From assembly GCF_023283895.1 (NCBI RefSeq), contig NZ_JAKILB010000018.1:1-64000 (forward strand): a stretch of 64,000 nt of DNA, in the 5' to 3' direction. This document shows, piece after piece, positions 1 through 8,529 of this stretch. The notes below the pieces were generated by a model. It was not told the DNA's origin. It saw nothing but the letters and a program-made list of their open reading frames with translations, and did no database searches. How positions within the stretch are numbered: position 1 is the stretch's first letter; every line of letters starts with the position of its first letter. The position numbers and the translations under genes are program-made. This DNA is from Shewanella pneumatophori. Lineage in GTDB: Bacteria; Pseudomonadota; Gammaproteobacteria; Enterobacterales; Shewanellaceae.

Positions 1-232
1 CGTCAAGCGCTTATTTTAAGAAGTTTTTCAAGCGATGATTCTTTATACACTCTCGTGTTAATAACCATCTAATTGAGCTTCTAAAGCGATTGTCACCTGA
101 GGCTAATTTCCTTAGAAGTTAATCTCTCTAACGCCGCTGCAAGTCCCGTTCTATCTAGCTTAACGCTGGGTAGTTGGCCTGCTGTGCCGTGTCAGTGGAT
201 GCGCATTATAGGGATGTGAGATTAAAGCGCAA
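1..232 (-). promoter_or_regulatory. rRNA operon promoter region P1/P2 (leftward)
   Basis: Read on the minus strand, a TATAAT -10 box (205-210) lies 16 bases from a TTGCGC -35 box (227-232). It is followed by GCGCATCCACTGACACGG, nearly identical to the start of the Escherichia coli rrn P1 transcript as I recall it. At the left edge, AAAATAAGCGCTTGACG matches the region around the rrn P2 -35 box (TTGACG at 1-6). The P2 -10 box and the 16S gene would therefore lie just outside the window. AT-rich DNA upstream of P1 (239-262) could serve as an UP element. No rRNA gene itself is inside the window. Confidence 0.8.
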
Positions 233-342
233 GGGCAATTGTAAATAAAATCGAACTTTTATAATCGTTTGCTCACAAAACCCACTGACTAGCCACTTTT
301 TAAGCTTTATAATGCTAAAAACACCATAATTAGGACTTTTAG

Positions 343-900
343 ATGCCAAACTCTAGAAACAATAACTCGCTACGATCCTATAAAGGTGTCGTCCCTACAC
401 TTAAGAAAAGTGTTTATATCGACGAGGCAGCTGTTTTAGTCGGCGATATCACGCTCGATGATGATGCCAGTGTTTGGCCTTTAGTTGCAGTGCGTGGGGA
501 TGTAAACCACATCTATATAGGTAAACGTTCCAATATCCAAGATGGTAGCGTTTTACATGTAACTAGAAAATCTGCTGCTTTACCTGAAGGCCACCCTTTG
601 ATTATTGGTGATGACGTCACTATTGGGCATAAAGCGATGTTACACGGTTGCCAAGTCGGTAATCGTATTTTGGTAGGTATGGGCGCAATCATTCTTGACG
701 GTGCGATATTAGAAGATGATGTGATTTTAGGTGCGGGCTCGTTAGTGCCGCCAGGAAAAGTACTTAAGAGTGGTTTTCTTTATGTCGGCAGCCCAGCGAA
801 ACAAGCTAGACCGCTAACAGATGCTGAACTCGCCTTTTTACCGCAATCCGCTGACAACTATGTCAGACTCAAGAATGAGTATTTGCTAGAAGGCGAATAG
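343..900 (+). CDS. yrdA: Gamma-class carbonic anhydrase-like protein YrdA
   Basis: This 185-residue protein is a left-handed beta-helix of hexapeptide repeats (for example IGDDVTIG and ILGAGSLV), the fold of gamma-carbonic anhydrases and the YrdA/PaaY family. Three histidines that would bind metal in this family are visible at about residues 72 (LHVT), 96 (GHK) and 101 (LHG). The cytosolic protein is thought to bind zinc, but carbonic anhydrase activity is weak or unproven for many members. The gene is divergent from the rRNA operon. Its stop lies only 7 bases from the end of the convergent DUF1488 gene. YrdA next to aroE and yrdC/yrdD is a common gammaproteobacterial arrangement. Confidence 0.92.
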   Translation: MPNSRNNNSLRSYKGVVPTLKKSVYIDEAAVLVGDITLDDDASVWPLVAVRGDVNHIYIGKRSNIQDGSVLHVTRKSAALPEGHPLIIGDDVTIGHKAMLHGCQVGNRILVGMGAIILDGAILEDDVILGAGSLVPPGKVLKSGFLYVGSPAKQARPLTDAELAFLPQSADNYVRLKNEYLLEGE

Positions 901-907
901 CTTATAT

Positions 908-1186
908 TTAGATAAGTGCGATTCTTCCCTGCTCGTCGAATGTATCTTGTTCGATGAGCATTTCAACCTCTTCTTCTATATCAAAACGGTATTCATCAAA
1001 TACAGCTAAAGCGCTAGCCTCAAGTTCATCGCTATCTTGTTCAAACGTGGCAGATGAAAGCTGGGTTAGTTTATTTAGACTAATACGGCATTCAATGTTT
1101 GCCCCCTGCACTTGTACAGGAAAGACTACAGTTTGTGTTTGTGGGTCCCAATCTTGTAGATCTGGGAATAAAATACTTTGGTTCAT
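908..1186 (-). CDS. DUF1488 family small protein
   Basis: This is a 92-residue acidic cytosolic protein with no signal peptide or membrane segment. The N-terminal half (FPDLQDWDPQTQTVVFPVQV) is typical of DUF1488, a family of unknown function often found beside aroE in gammaproteobacteria. The gene starts 22 bases after the aroE stop on the same strand, so the two are probably cotranscribed. No catalytic motif is visible and function is unknown. Family assignment is from memory of the sequence pattern and its neighbour. Confidence 0.8.
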   Translation of the reverse strand: MNQSILFPDLQDWDPQTQTVVFPVQVQGANIECRISLNKLTQLSSATFEQDSDELEASALAVFDEYRFDIEEEVEMLIEQDTFDEQGRIALI

Positions 1187-1208
1187 GTCTATCTCAAACT
1201 TTTTGAAA

Positions 1209-2024
1209 TTACAATTCAGCTCGTAACTGAGTTAATACCGGCTCAACGCTTGGCTTAACGTTGCGCCAAATATTGAAACTTTCTGCGGCTTGGCCAACCA
1301 ACATGCCTAAACCATCTATCGTCTGACTCGCGCCCTGCGCTGCGGCCCAAAGATTAAATGCTGTAGGCTCTTTGCCATACATCATATCGTAGCAAACTGT
1401 TTTTAGCGTAATGGTATTGATACTGATGTTAGGCACATCGCCAGTTAAGCTTGAAGAGGTTGAGTTAATAATTAAATCATAGCTTTGGCCACTATGTTCT
1501 ATCGGTAATACATCCACGTTACCAAAAGGCGCAAACAGACTTGCTAATGTTTCCGCCTTAGTTTGAGTTCGGTTAACGATAGTTAGTTTTGCAATACCTG
1601 CTTGTAATAGCGGTAACACACAGCCTCTTGCCGCACCACCAGCACCAACAAGCAGGACATTAAGCCCAGCTAAACTGCCAAGGTTTCTTTCTAAATCACT
1701 AACTAGACCTAAACCATCAGTATTGTCACCGCGCACCTCACCATTAGCCATTACAGATAAAGTATTCACTGCACCAGCAAGCTTTGCTTGCTCACTAAGC
1801 TCGTCACACAAAGCAAACGCTTGCTCTTTAAATGGCACTGTAACGTTAGCACCACGACCATTACTGCTAACAAACTCTTTAAAGCTTGCAGCAAACTCGT
1901 CTACCGGCGCTAAAATGGCTTCATAAGTTAGCGACTGAGCCGTATCTTGAGCAAACATGGCGTGTATTTTAGGCGACTTACTGTGGCCAATAGGGTTACC
2001 AAATACTGCGTATCGTTCAGTCAT
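1209..2024 (-). CDS. aroE: Shikimate dehydrogenase (NADP+)
   Basis: AroE reduces 3-dehydroshikimate to shikimate with NADPH in aromatic amino acid biosynthesis. The 271-residue length is normal. The substrate site is shown by SKSP (residues 15-18) and NVTVPFK with the catalytic lysine at 66, and by the NTDG motif (101-104) carrying the catalytic aspartate. The nucleotide site is the glycine-rich GAGGAARG in the second, Rossmann-type domain. The start fits the usual N-terminus (AVFGNPIGHSKSP). DUF1488 follows it, and the truncated haemoglobin gene diverges upstream. Confidence 0.97.
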   Translation of the reverse strand: MTERYAVFGNPIGHSKSPKIHAMFAQDTAQSLTYEAILAPVDEFAASFKEFVSSNGRGANVTVPFKEQAFALCDELSEQAKLAGAVNTLSVMANGEVRGDNTDGLGLVSDLERNLGSLAGLNVLLVGAGGAARGCVLPLLQAGIAKLTIVNRTQTKAETLASLFAPFGNVDVLPIEHSGQSYDLIINSTSSSLTGDVPNISINTITLKTVCYDMMYGKEPTAFNLWAAAQGASQTIDGLGMLVGQAAESFNIWRNVKPSVEPVLTQLRAEL

Positions 2025-2204
2025 GCTTAGATCTCTTTGCCCCGAAAAATGACAGTGTAACTCGGATTGTCAGCGAGGCAATCGCTTCTATTGGAGTTAT
2101 TTTCAGCTTTGCAATTTCAGCAACGGTTTGCAGCGCTAATCCATTACTCGTTAAACTGGGCATTACAGGTATAGAAATAAACAATTGAGTAGTAGAGCAA
2201 TTAA

Positions 2205-2651
2205 ATGAATTGGTTTAAAAAAATTATTGGTAAACAGAGTAGTAATCAAAATAGCTCACAAGACAGAGATCCAAATCAATCTAATGCCTATGACCGTATC
2301 GGTGGTGAACCGGTTATTCGCGCGATTGCTCATCAGTTCTACGCTCAGATGCAAAGCAACCCAGCGACTCAAGAGTTACTCGCGATTCATAGAGCGCCAA
2401 TTGAAGAGTCTGAACAGAAGTTATTTGAATTTTTAAGTGGTTGGCTTGGCGGGCCACAGTTGTATCAGCAGAAACATGGCCATCCAGCACTACGAGCCAG
2501 ACACATGCCGTTTAAAGTCGATGAAGCTATGCGAGATCAGTGGCTACTATGCATGAAGGCGGCGATTGAATTAGAAGTGAAAGAGCTGCAACACCAGCAA
2601 GCCATTTATAGCGCCATATCAACATTGGCTGACCATATGCGAAACCAATAA
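2205..2651 (+). CDS. Group II truncated haemoglobin
   Basis: A 148-residue truncated haemoglobin of the YjbI/HbO group. After a charged, variable N-terminus comes YDRIGGEP, then LSGWLGGPQLY, HPALRARH and a RDQW block containing the G8 tryptophan typical of group II. These haem proteins bind oxygen and may handle NO or peroxide; the precise role here is unknown. The gene diverges from aroE and converges on hemF (coproporphyrinogen oxidase), so it sits next to a haem-synthesis gene. The last codons form one arm of a 26-base inverted repeat. Confidence 0.9.
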   Translation: MNWFKKIIGKQSSNQNSSQDRDPNQSNAYDRIGGEPVIRAIAHQFYAQMQSNPATQELLAIHRAPIEESEQKLFEFLSGWLGGPQLYQQKHGHPALRARHMPFKVDEAMRDQWLLCMKAAIELEVKELQHQQAIYSAISTLADHMRNQ

Positions 2652-2672
2652 TAGCCAAGTATTATTGGTTTC
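2641..2672. terminator. Inverted repeat spanning the truncated haemoglobin stop codon
   Basis: Two perfect 13-base arms (2641-2653 and 2660-2672, GAAACCAATAATA and its complement) flank a 6-base loop. The left arm contains the TAA stop of the haemoglobin gene. The repeat lies between convergent genes and could act as a bidirectional terminator or an mRNA 3'-end stabiliser. There is no strong run of T, so termination activity is uncertain. Confidence 0.5.
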
Positions 2673-2695
2673 AGCCAGATGACGATGTAAATGAC

Positions 2696-3610
2696 TTATA
2701 GGCTTAACCAATCTCTTGGTTTAAGGAAGTCACTATACAATAGTGACTCTGGACAGCCCGCTTCTGGTGTATAAGCATATTCCCAGCGAACTAGTGGCGG
2801 CATCGACATTAAAATAGATTCAGTACGGCCACCGGTTTGTAGACCAAATAAGGTGCCACGGTCATATACTAGATTGAACTCAACGTAGCGACCACGACGA
2901 TAAAGCTGGAATTGACGCTCGCGCTCGCCGTATGCCGTATCTTTACGGCGTTCAACAATTGGTGCGTAAGCAGTTAAGAAACCATTTCCTACCGCTTGCA
3001 TAAAGGCAAAGCTCTGTTCGAAACCGTGTTTGTTGAGATCATCAAAGAACAAGCCACCTACGCCGCGAGTTTCATTACGGTGTGGCAACCAAAAGTATTC
3101 ATCACACCACTGCTTATACTTAGGGTAAGCCTCGTCACCAAATGGTTCGCACAACGATTTTGCACTTTGGTGCCACTCCACAACATCCTCTAAGTATGGA
3201 TAGTAAGGTGTTAAATCAAAGCCGCCACCAAACCACCACACAGGATCCGCACCTTCTTTATTAGCAATAAAAAAACGCACGTTAGCGTGGGTTGTTGGTA
3301 TATGCGGGTTATTAGGGTGAATAACTAATGACACTCCCATGGCTTCAAAACTGCGGCCAGCAAGCTCAGGACGATGCGCCGTTGCCGATGCCGGCATAGA
3401 AGCGCCAGTAACATGAGAAAAGTTTACGCCAGCTTGTTCAAATACAGCACCACCGGTTAGCACGCGGCTTTGTCCACCACCGCCCTCTTCACGTTTCCAA
3501 GAGTCTTCTGCAAATGTTGCTGCGCCGTCTAAGGCTTCTAATCCATTACAAATGCGGTTTTGAAGATCGAGTAAGAAAGCTTTTACTACTGCAGGATCTG
3601 GTGTGCTCAT
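2696..3610 (-). CDS. hemF: Oxygen-dependent coproporphyrinogen III oxidase
   Basis: HemF converts coproporphyrinogen III to protoporphyrinogen IX using oxygen, in the cytosol. The 304-residue protein is the usual size. Family signatures include the stretch from HPNNPHIPTTHANVR, the WWFGGGFDLTPYYPY block, and RGRYVEFNLVYDRGTLFGLQ near the C-terminus. It lies 24 bases downstream of tsaC on the same strand, an order (yrdD-tsaC-hemF) common in Shewanella and relatives. The two hemG genes elsewhere in the window act on its product. Confidence 0.97.
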   Translation of the reverse strand: MSTPDPAVVKAFLLDLQNRICNGLEALDGAATFAEDSWKREEGGGGQSRVLTGGAVFEQAGVNFSHVTGASMPASATAHRPELAGRSFEAMGVSLVIHPNNPHIPTTHANVRFFIANKEGADPVWWFGGGFDLTPYYPYLEDVVEWHQSAKSLCEPFGDEAYPKYKQWCDEYFWLPHRNETRGVGGLFFDDLNKHGFEQSFAFMQAVGNGFLTAYAPIVERRKDTAYGERERQFQLYRRGRYVEFNLVYDRGTLFGLQTGGRTESILMSMPPLVRWEYAYTPEAGCPESLLYSDFLKPRDWLSL

Positions 3611-3634
3611 ATTATTCCTTTTTATAGCGGCTGA

Positions 3635-4198
3635 TTAACCTTGTCTTAAAATGGTGCCAGTTTTGGCATCAATAATCGTTGATGGTGACGCTTGGGTTCC
3701 TAGCTCACCTTTTACTAAACCTGCAATAATGCCGGTAAATTGTTGTTTTATGCTTAACGCCGATAGCGCAGGATCTTGACCTGACAAGTTTGCACTGGTC
3801 GACACAATAGGTTTGTTGATAGCAGCACACAGCTCTTTTACACCTTCATGTGCAGTAACGCGTACAGCAATGGAATCAAAACTACCACTGAGTAACTGAG
3901 ACAAGCCCGGCTTAACAGGCATAATAAAAGTAAACGGCCCTGGCCACTTACTCTTAGCAAACTGTAATTGTTCTGCCGTTAGTTGTGATTCATCAATATA
4001 AGGCGTGAGTTGCTGGTAATCACCGGCCACTAGAATCAAGCCTTTCTGCCAAGGACGCTGTTTGATCTGTAGTAACTGCTCTATGGCATCATTATTATCA
4101 GGGTCACAACCTAAACCATATACAGCTTCAGTTGGATAGGCGATTACGCCACCTTGTTCAATTAGGTCAGCTACATCAGCAGGTAATACTTCTAACAT
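3635..4198 (-). CDS. tsaC: Threonylcarbamoyl-AMP synthase
   Basis: TsaC (YrdC, RimN) makes threonylcarbamoyl-AMP from threonine, bicarbonate and ATP, the first step of t6A37 modification of ANN-decoding tRNAs. The protein has 187 residues and one YrdC domain. Visible signatures are the GGVIAYPTEAVYGLGCDP block, KQRPWQKGLI, and STSANLSG near residue 140. It is the short bacterial form without the Sua5 C-terminal domain. It is between yrdD and hemF, all leftward, and probably cotranscribed with them. Confidence 0.96.
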   Translation of the reverse strand: MLEVLPADVADLIEQGGVIAYPTEAVYGLGCDPDNNDAIEQLLQIKQRPWQKGLILVAGDYQQLTPYIDESQLTAEQLQFAKSKWPGPFTFIMPVKPGLSQLLSGSFDSIAVRVTAHEGVKELCAAINKPIVSTSANLSGQDPALSALSIKQQFTGIIAGLVKGELGTQASPSTIIDAKTGTILRQG

Positions 4199-4248
4199 TG
4201 GTCTCTCTTTATCTTATATAAGCAGTGTAATTTACGAAAACAACAGCT

Positions 4249-4812
4249 TTAAACTGGACGCTTATACTTACAGGCCTTTTCAGGACACTCTAAGCGCATA
4301 CCCGCGGCGCCTTTACGCTCGACTAGAATACCAAAGCCACAATCAGGACATGATTCTGCACGAGGTGGGTAGTTAACTAAAAACTTGCACTTAGGATAAG
4401 CGCTACACGCATAAAACGATTTACCAAAGCGGCTAGTGCGATGTTCTATATGGCCTGTTTTACATTTTGGACAAGGGATCTCGTCTGCTGTATTCACTTG
4501 GTCATGCTTTTCTATATGGTGGCACTCTGGATAATTAGTGCAGCCAATAAAAATACCGAAACGCCCTGACTTTACCGCCAGTTCGCTACCGCAGTCAGGG
4601 CAAACAGAACCTTGTATCACTTGTGTTTCAATCGACTCATGCTGAACTAAAGGTCTTGTATAGTCACAACTTGGGTAATTGTTACAGCCAATAAAACCAC
4701 CGTGCTTACTATTTTTTACCGACAACTCGCAGCCACATTTAGGGCAAAGCTCAAACTCTTTTTCAAGAGCGTGCTCGTGAGTAGTAAACAGTTGCTGATC
4801 TATTTTCGCCAT
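4249..4812 (-). CDS. yrdD: Topoisomerase-type C4 zinc-finger protein YrdD
   Basis: This 187-residue protein consists almost wholly of four C4 zinc ribbons like those in the C-terminal region of DNA topoisomerase I. Each begins with CPxC (CPKCGCEL, CPDCGSEL, CPKCKTGH, CPDCGFGI) and the first three end with a pattern like GCxNYPxC. No topoisomerase catalytic domain is present. It is predicted to bind DNA, but its role is unknown. It leads the yrdD-tsaC-hemF group, divergent from the collagenase gene. Confidence 0.92.
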   Translation of the reverse strand: MAKIDQQLFTTHEHALEKEFELCPKCGCELSVKNSKHGGFIGCNNYPSCDYTRPLVQHESIETQVIQGSVCPDCGSELAVKSGRFGIFIGCTNYPECHHIEKHDQVNTADEIPCPKCKTGHIEHRTSRFGKSFYACSAYPKCKFLVNYPPRAESCPDCGFGILVERKGAAGMRLECPEKACKYKRPV

Positions 4813-4947
4813 GATTGTCTCAATTCATCTATATCGCGCTATTCTACCAAGGAATTGGCTAAGTTTTATATTCCAATGTTAGAATTTAGTAAAAGGTGAT
4901 GATATATTGTATCCAATAAAGCAAAGGACAAATATAAGGGAATAACA

Positions 4948-6720
4948 ATGACCTCACCCTCGAAGCTCTCTACTACAATTATAGCGACTCTATTGGTTAC
5001 GCTTTCAGCTTGTAGCAACACTGTACCGCAAACTGCCGATCCACAAATTATTAGCCAAATCAGCTCAACCTCTGAAGCAGATTTATTTAACGCGCAAAAC
5101 CCACTATTAACTAAAGATACATTTATGCAGGCCAGCATTGCACTCGCTGCCACTGAAAATGTCGATACAGTGGATCAACTCCTCTACTATTTTCGTGCTT
5201 TTAGTTATTACGGACCCACTGACGAGCTAACCGACAAAGAGATAACTGCTTTAGCCACAGCATTGGCCCAACTAGCAAACTCTGGCCAACTAGATAGTCA
5301 ACCACGCCTGCAAGAGCAATATGCCGTAACCCTATATCGTTACTTCGCGAATAATGATGCAGCATTGACCTTAAAGCCACTTCTACCGCAGCTAGGTATT
5401 CAACTACAACAACTTGCAGTATCACCGGCTAATTCAACGAATGACTATGGTTTATTAGAAACACTGAAGGCCTATGGTTTCTTACTCAACAAAGCCCGTA
5501 AAGATATGGATGGCGAGCTAAACAAGGTTTTGATTAGTGCCGATCTCGATTCGCCACTATTAGCTTTTGCAGCAAGCCCAGCTAGTATTCGTTTTGGTAG
5601 CGACTGGCCGCGCAGCAATGCCTATTGGGCATTAGCCTTATACCGTTTATCACTGCCATCATCAGAAGATGGCCAGCCAACAGAGCAAGAGCTTGCAATA
5701 GATAACGCAGTCGCAGCGATCGCCAAAGCAGATGTTGCTGAACGTGGATATGCAGCGAAAGACACCTACACCGCAGGCTTTCATGTTAACGTATTTGGCG
5801 GCCAAGAGCTGTGCGAAACCAATAGCGATATTTGCCGTATACCTGAGTTAAAAACAGCCCTGCCAATAGAACATCACTGCTCAGACTCGCTATTTATATT
5901 AACCCAAGATTTAAATGAACAAGAGCTAGCAGAGAGTTGCACTAAGCTAACTTCGCAAGAATCAAGTTTCCACAACCTGTTGGAAACAGAACTAAAACCC
6001 ACAGCAAATGACTTCAATACAGCCCTTCGAGTGGTCGCATTTAAAAACTGGAGCCAATACCACCTTTATGGTCAATTAATTTTCGATATTAATACCGATA
6101 ACGGCGGCATGTATATTGAAGGCACGCCATCAAAGCCTGGCAACCAAGCCACATTCTTTGCTTACCGCCAATGGTGGATTGAGCCCGAATTTAAGGTTTG
6201 GAATCTTAACCACGAATATGTGCACTACTTAGATGGCCACTTCGTTAAATACGCAGGTTTTGGCCACTTCCCAGCCAAAATGGTGTGGTGGTCAGAAGGT
6301 CTAGCTGAGTACGTGTCTAAAGGAGATAACAATCCGTCAGCACTACGGGTTATTAAGCGAGATATAAAAGAGGCGCCAACTCTAGAGGAGATTTTTGCCA
6401 CCGAATATAAAGATGGCCAAGATAGAACCTATAAGTGGAGCTATATGGCAATTCGCTTTTTAGCCGAAAACCACCACCAAGATTTTGTGCAGTTAAGCCA
6501 ATATCTAAAGACTGACTACTTTGAGGGTTATGAGCAACTCATGCAGTCGCTAACCTCGCACCAAGCACAGTTTGCCAACTGGCTAACAGTGCAGGTCGAT
6601 GCGTTTGATGACACAGAGGCTAGCACTAAGCCAAGACTGCATAAGCAAGGGCGTTACGACTACCGTGATTACTTACAGCCACAACATTTAGCTCATGGTG
6701 AGAACCATTTGAAGTTTTAA
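4948..6720 (+). CDS. M9-type collagenase lipoprotein
   Basis: This 590-residue protein has a lipoprotein signal (TLSAC lipobox near residue 22), so it should be anchored in the outer membrane or released. A helical N-terminal region precedes the catalytic domain. The zinc site is HEYVH, with the first histidine at about residue 422, followed by the downstream ligand glutamate at about residue 450 in WWSEGLAEY. This spacing is that of gluzincin collagenases of family M9. It ends soon after the catalytic domain, without recognisable PKD or prepeptidase C-terminal domains, so it is shorter than secreted Vibrio and clostridial collagenases. Substrate is inferred. Confidence 0.85.
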   Translation: MTSPSKLSTTIIATLLVTLSACSNTVPQTADPQIISQISSTSEADLFNAQNPLLTKDTFMQASIALAATENVDTVDQLLYYFRAFSYYGPTDELTDKEITALATALAQLANSGQLDSQPRLQEQYAVTLYRYFANNDAALTLKPLLPQLGIQLQQLAVSPANSTNDYGLLETLKAYGFLLNKARKDMDGELNKVLISADLDSPLLAFAASPASIRFGSDWPRSNAYWALALYRLSLPSSEDGQPTEQELAIDNAVAAIAKADVAERGYAAKDTYTAGFHVNVFGGQELCETNSDICRIPELKTALPIEHHCSDSLFILTQDLNEQELAESCTKLTSQESSFHNLLETELKPTANDFNTALRVVAFKNWSQYHLYGQLIFDINTDNGGMYIEGTPSKPGNQATFFAYRQWWIEPEFKVWNLNHEYVHYLDGHFVKYAGFGHFPAKMVWWSEGLAEYVSKGDNNPSALRVIKRDIKEAPTLEEIFATEYKDGQDRTYKWSYMAIRFLAENHHQDFVQLSQYLKTDYFEGYEQLMQSLTSHQAQFANWLTVQVDAFDDTEASTKPRLHKQGRYDYRDYLQPQHLAHGENHLKF

Positions 6721-6835
6721 GTGCTAGGTACAATGCCAATTAGTATCCACCCATGGCAAATTGACATAAGTGTTCTGACCTCTAGGGATAGAGGAAATGC
6801 GAATAAATGTATGGAACATTTATCGCCAGACACCA

Positions 6836-6872
6836 AAAAGGAGGCTTAGGCCTCCTTTCTTTTTTAAAAACA
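6836..6872. terminator. Rho-independent terminator between collagenase and smg
   Basis: A hairpin with arms AAAGGAGGC and its near complement (loop TTA) is flanked by A-runs on the left and T-runs on the right. It lies between the convergent collagenase and smg genes and could serve both. Confidence 0.75.
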
Positions 6873-6880
6873 TATGAACA

Positions 6881-7354
6881 CTATGAGTGCAGGCGTCCAT
6901 CTGGTTGCTCAAAGATCAGATCTTCCATCTGTTCATAAGCCGACTCATGACCTGGTGCATTAAATAACACCATTAGGATTACCCATTTTAAGTCGTCTAG
7001 ATTTAATGTTGGCTCGTCAATTTCCATCACTCGATCAATAACCATTTCACGAGTCTCAACACTTAGCACTTTGATTTGCTCTAAAAACAGTAAAAAACCA
7101 CGACTTTCGACGTCAATTTTTTCCATCTCGGCTGTAGTGTAAATACGGAACGAATGCTGATCGTGATTACAAAGATAAGGCGTGCCTGCTTCTTGTAGAT
7201 CAGCTAAATGCTCTAACCAAGACAGTGCCTTAATGATTTCACTTTGGTGAAATCCTGCGCGAGTAAGTTCTTTGGTGAGTTCGTCTTCATCGACTAGAAG
7301 TTCGACTTCACTGTGAACATAGTTTTCAAATAAATACATGAGGATATCAAACAT
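6881..7354 (-). CDS. smg: Smg family protein (DUF494)
   Basis: Smg is a 157-residue conserved protein of unknown function that is nearly always encoded after dprA. The family N-terminus MFDILMYLFENY is seen from 7354, preceded by a good ribosome binding site (GAGGAG). The reading frame extends to 7405 but that would overlap the dprA end. From 7354 the gap to the dprA stop is two bases, giving tight translational coupling. The protein is acidic and cytosolic, with no recognised catalytic motif. Confidence 0.93.
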   Translation of the reverse strand: MFDILMYLFENYVHSEVELLVDEDELTKELTRAGFHQSEIIKALSWLEHLADLQEAGTPYLCNHDQHSFRIYTTAEMEKIDVESRGFLLFLEQIKVLSVETREMVIDRVMEIDEPTLNLDDLKWVILMVLFNAPGHESAYEQMEDLIFEQPDGRLHS

Positions 7355-7356
7355 GG

Positions 7357-8463
7357 CTAGCTCCTCTTTAATCTTATGTAACCACCAGGGACTGCAGTAA
7401 TCCAACCCTGCAGCTCGAGTTCAAGCAATTGCTCCAATACTAGCTCTATGGTTTTTCCACTATGCTCAACTACGTCATCAATTGTCGTAGTCTCATAGCC
7501 TACACTAGCTAACAGCGAGGAAAATGGCAAATCAGAGGCGCTTTCCCCCCCTATATGGTGACACGCTTTTAATTCTTCAAGGTGATAACTTGATAAAGCG
7601 TTAACTTCTTCCAAAATATCAGCCACCGACTCAACCAACTTGGCCCCCTCACGCAATAACTTGTGGCAGCCTTCACTTTGTCCGCTAAGCACACTTCCCG
7701 GAATGGCAAAAACCTCACGCCCCTGCTCACCAGCTAACCGCGCGGTAATCAGTGAGCCACTTTTTACGCTCGCTTCAACCACTAATGTCCCCATAGTTAA
7801 GCCACTAATGATGCGGTTACGTTTTGGGAAATTGCCCGCGAACGGCTTAACATCAGGCCAGAACTCAGTTAATAGACAGCCTTCATTCTGAATATCGTGG
7901 TAAATACTGCGATGGCGCTTAGGGTAAATAACCTCGGCTCCTGTACCTAAAACCGCAATACTGGCTTTAGCGCTATCGATTGCCGCTTGGTGAGCTACCC
8001 CATCTATGCCTAACGCCATACCACTCGTTACACAGATACCGCGTGCAGCCAGTTGTTCACTTAATTCATAAGCCACTTTTTTACCGCCAAGGGTAGCGTT
8101 ACGACTACCAACAACGGCAATACTAGGTAACAGTAACGTATTAATGTGACCTTTTAAAAACAACACTGCTGGAGGGTCATTGATCTGTTTTAGTAATGGT
8201 GGGTAAAGAGAATCACCGAGGCAGATCAGATGATGATTGTCAGCCTTTTGCTGCCAAGCTAATGCGGCCTCAACCAAAGCGTGATCAGGAGTAAAACGTG
8301 TTCTTAGAAGTGACTCAGGCAGAGGTAGCGCTTGTGGTTCATGTACTAGCCTTTGTTTTAACTCTGCCACATCCATATGATTGAGTAATTGCTTAACCCG
8401 AGCAGGCCCTAGCCCGGGTGTAGCCGATACAACTAGCCAATCGACAAGTGTATTGTTGATAAT
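7357..8463 (-). CDS. dprA: DNA processing protein DprA (probable ATT or ATC start)
   Basis: DprA loads RecA on incoming single-stranded DNA during transformation. The Rossmann-like core shows VGSRNAT and SGMALGIDGVAHQAA, and a C-terminal winged-helix-like region follows. The first ATG is at 8376, but the same frame is open for 29 codons upstream and encodes family-like sequence (DWLVVSATPGLGPARVKQLL), a helix-hairpin-helix-type N-terminus. No ATG, GTG or TTG occurs in that extension. A TGA stop lies just before an ATT codon (8463) and an ATC codon (8460), both behind an AAGGA ribosome binding site (8467-8471). I infer an ATT or ATC start, which gives about 368 residues. A shorter protein from 8376, or a frameshift from the ATG at 8467, remains possible. 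Confidence 0.9.
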   Translation of the reverse strand: MINNTLVDWLVVSATPGLGPARVKQLLNHMDVAELKQRLVHEPQALPLPESLLRTRFTPDHALVEAALAWQQKADNHHLICLGDSLYPPLLKQINDPPAVLFLKGHINTLLLPSIAVVGSRNATLGGKKVAYELSEQLAARGICVTSGMALGIDGVAHQAAIDSAKASIAVLGTGAEVIYPKRHRSIYHDIQNEGCLLTEFWPDVKPFAGNFPKRNRIISGLTMGTLVVEASVKSGSLITARLAGEQGREVFAIPGSVLSGQSEGCHKLLREGAKLVESVADILEEVNALSSYHLEELKACHHIGGESASDLPFSSLLASVGYETTTIDDVVEHSGKTIELVLEQLLELELQGWITAVPGGYIRLKRS

Positions 8464-8529
8464 TCATCCTTGAATTCTTGGCATTACTGCTCGCAATACC
8501 GACCATAAACTAACTTAACATTAGCTTAT

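Noticed and set aside
8376..8467. Small separate gene starting at the ATG at 8467 (ending before dprA)
   Set aside because: It is only about 24 codons long, and the other frame of the same DNA encodes sequence that looks like the DprA N-terminus.
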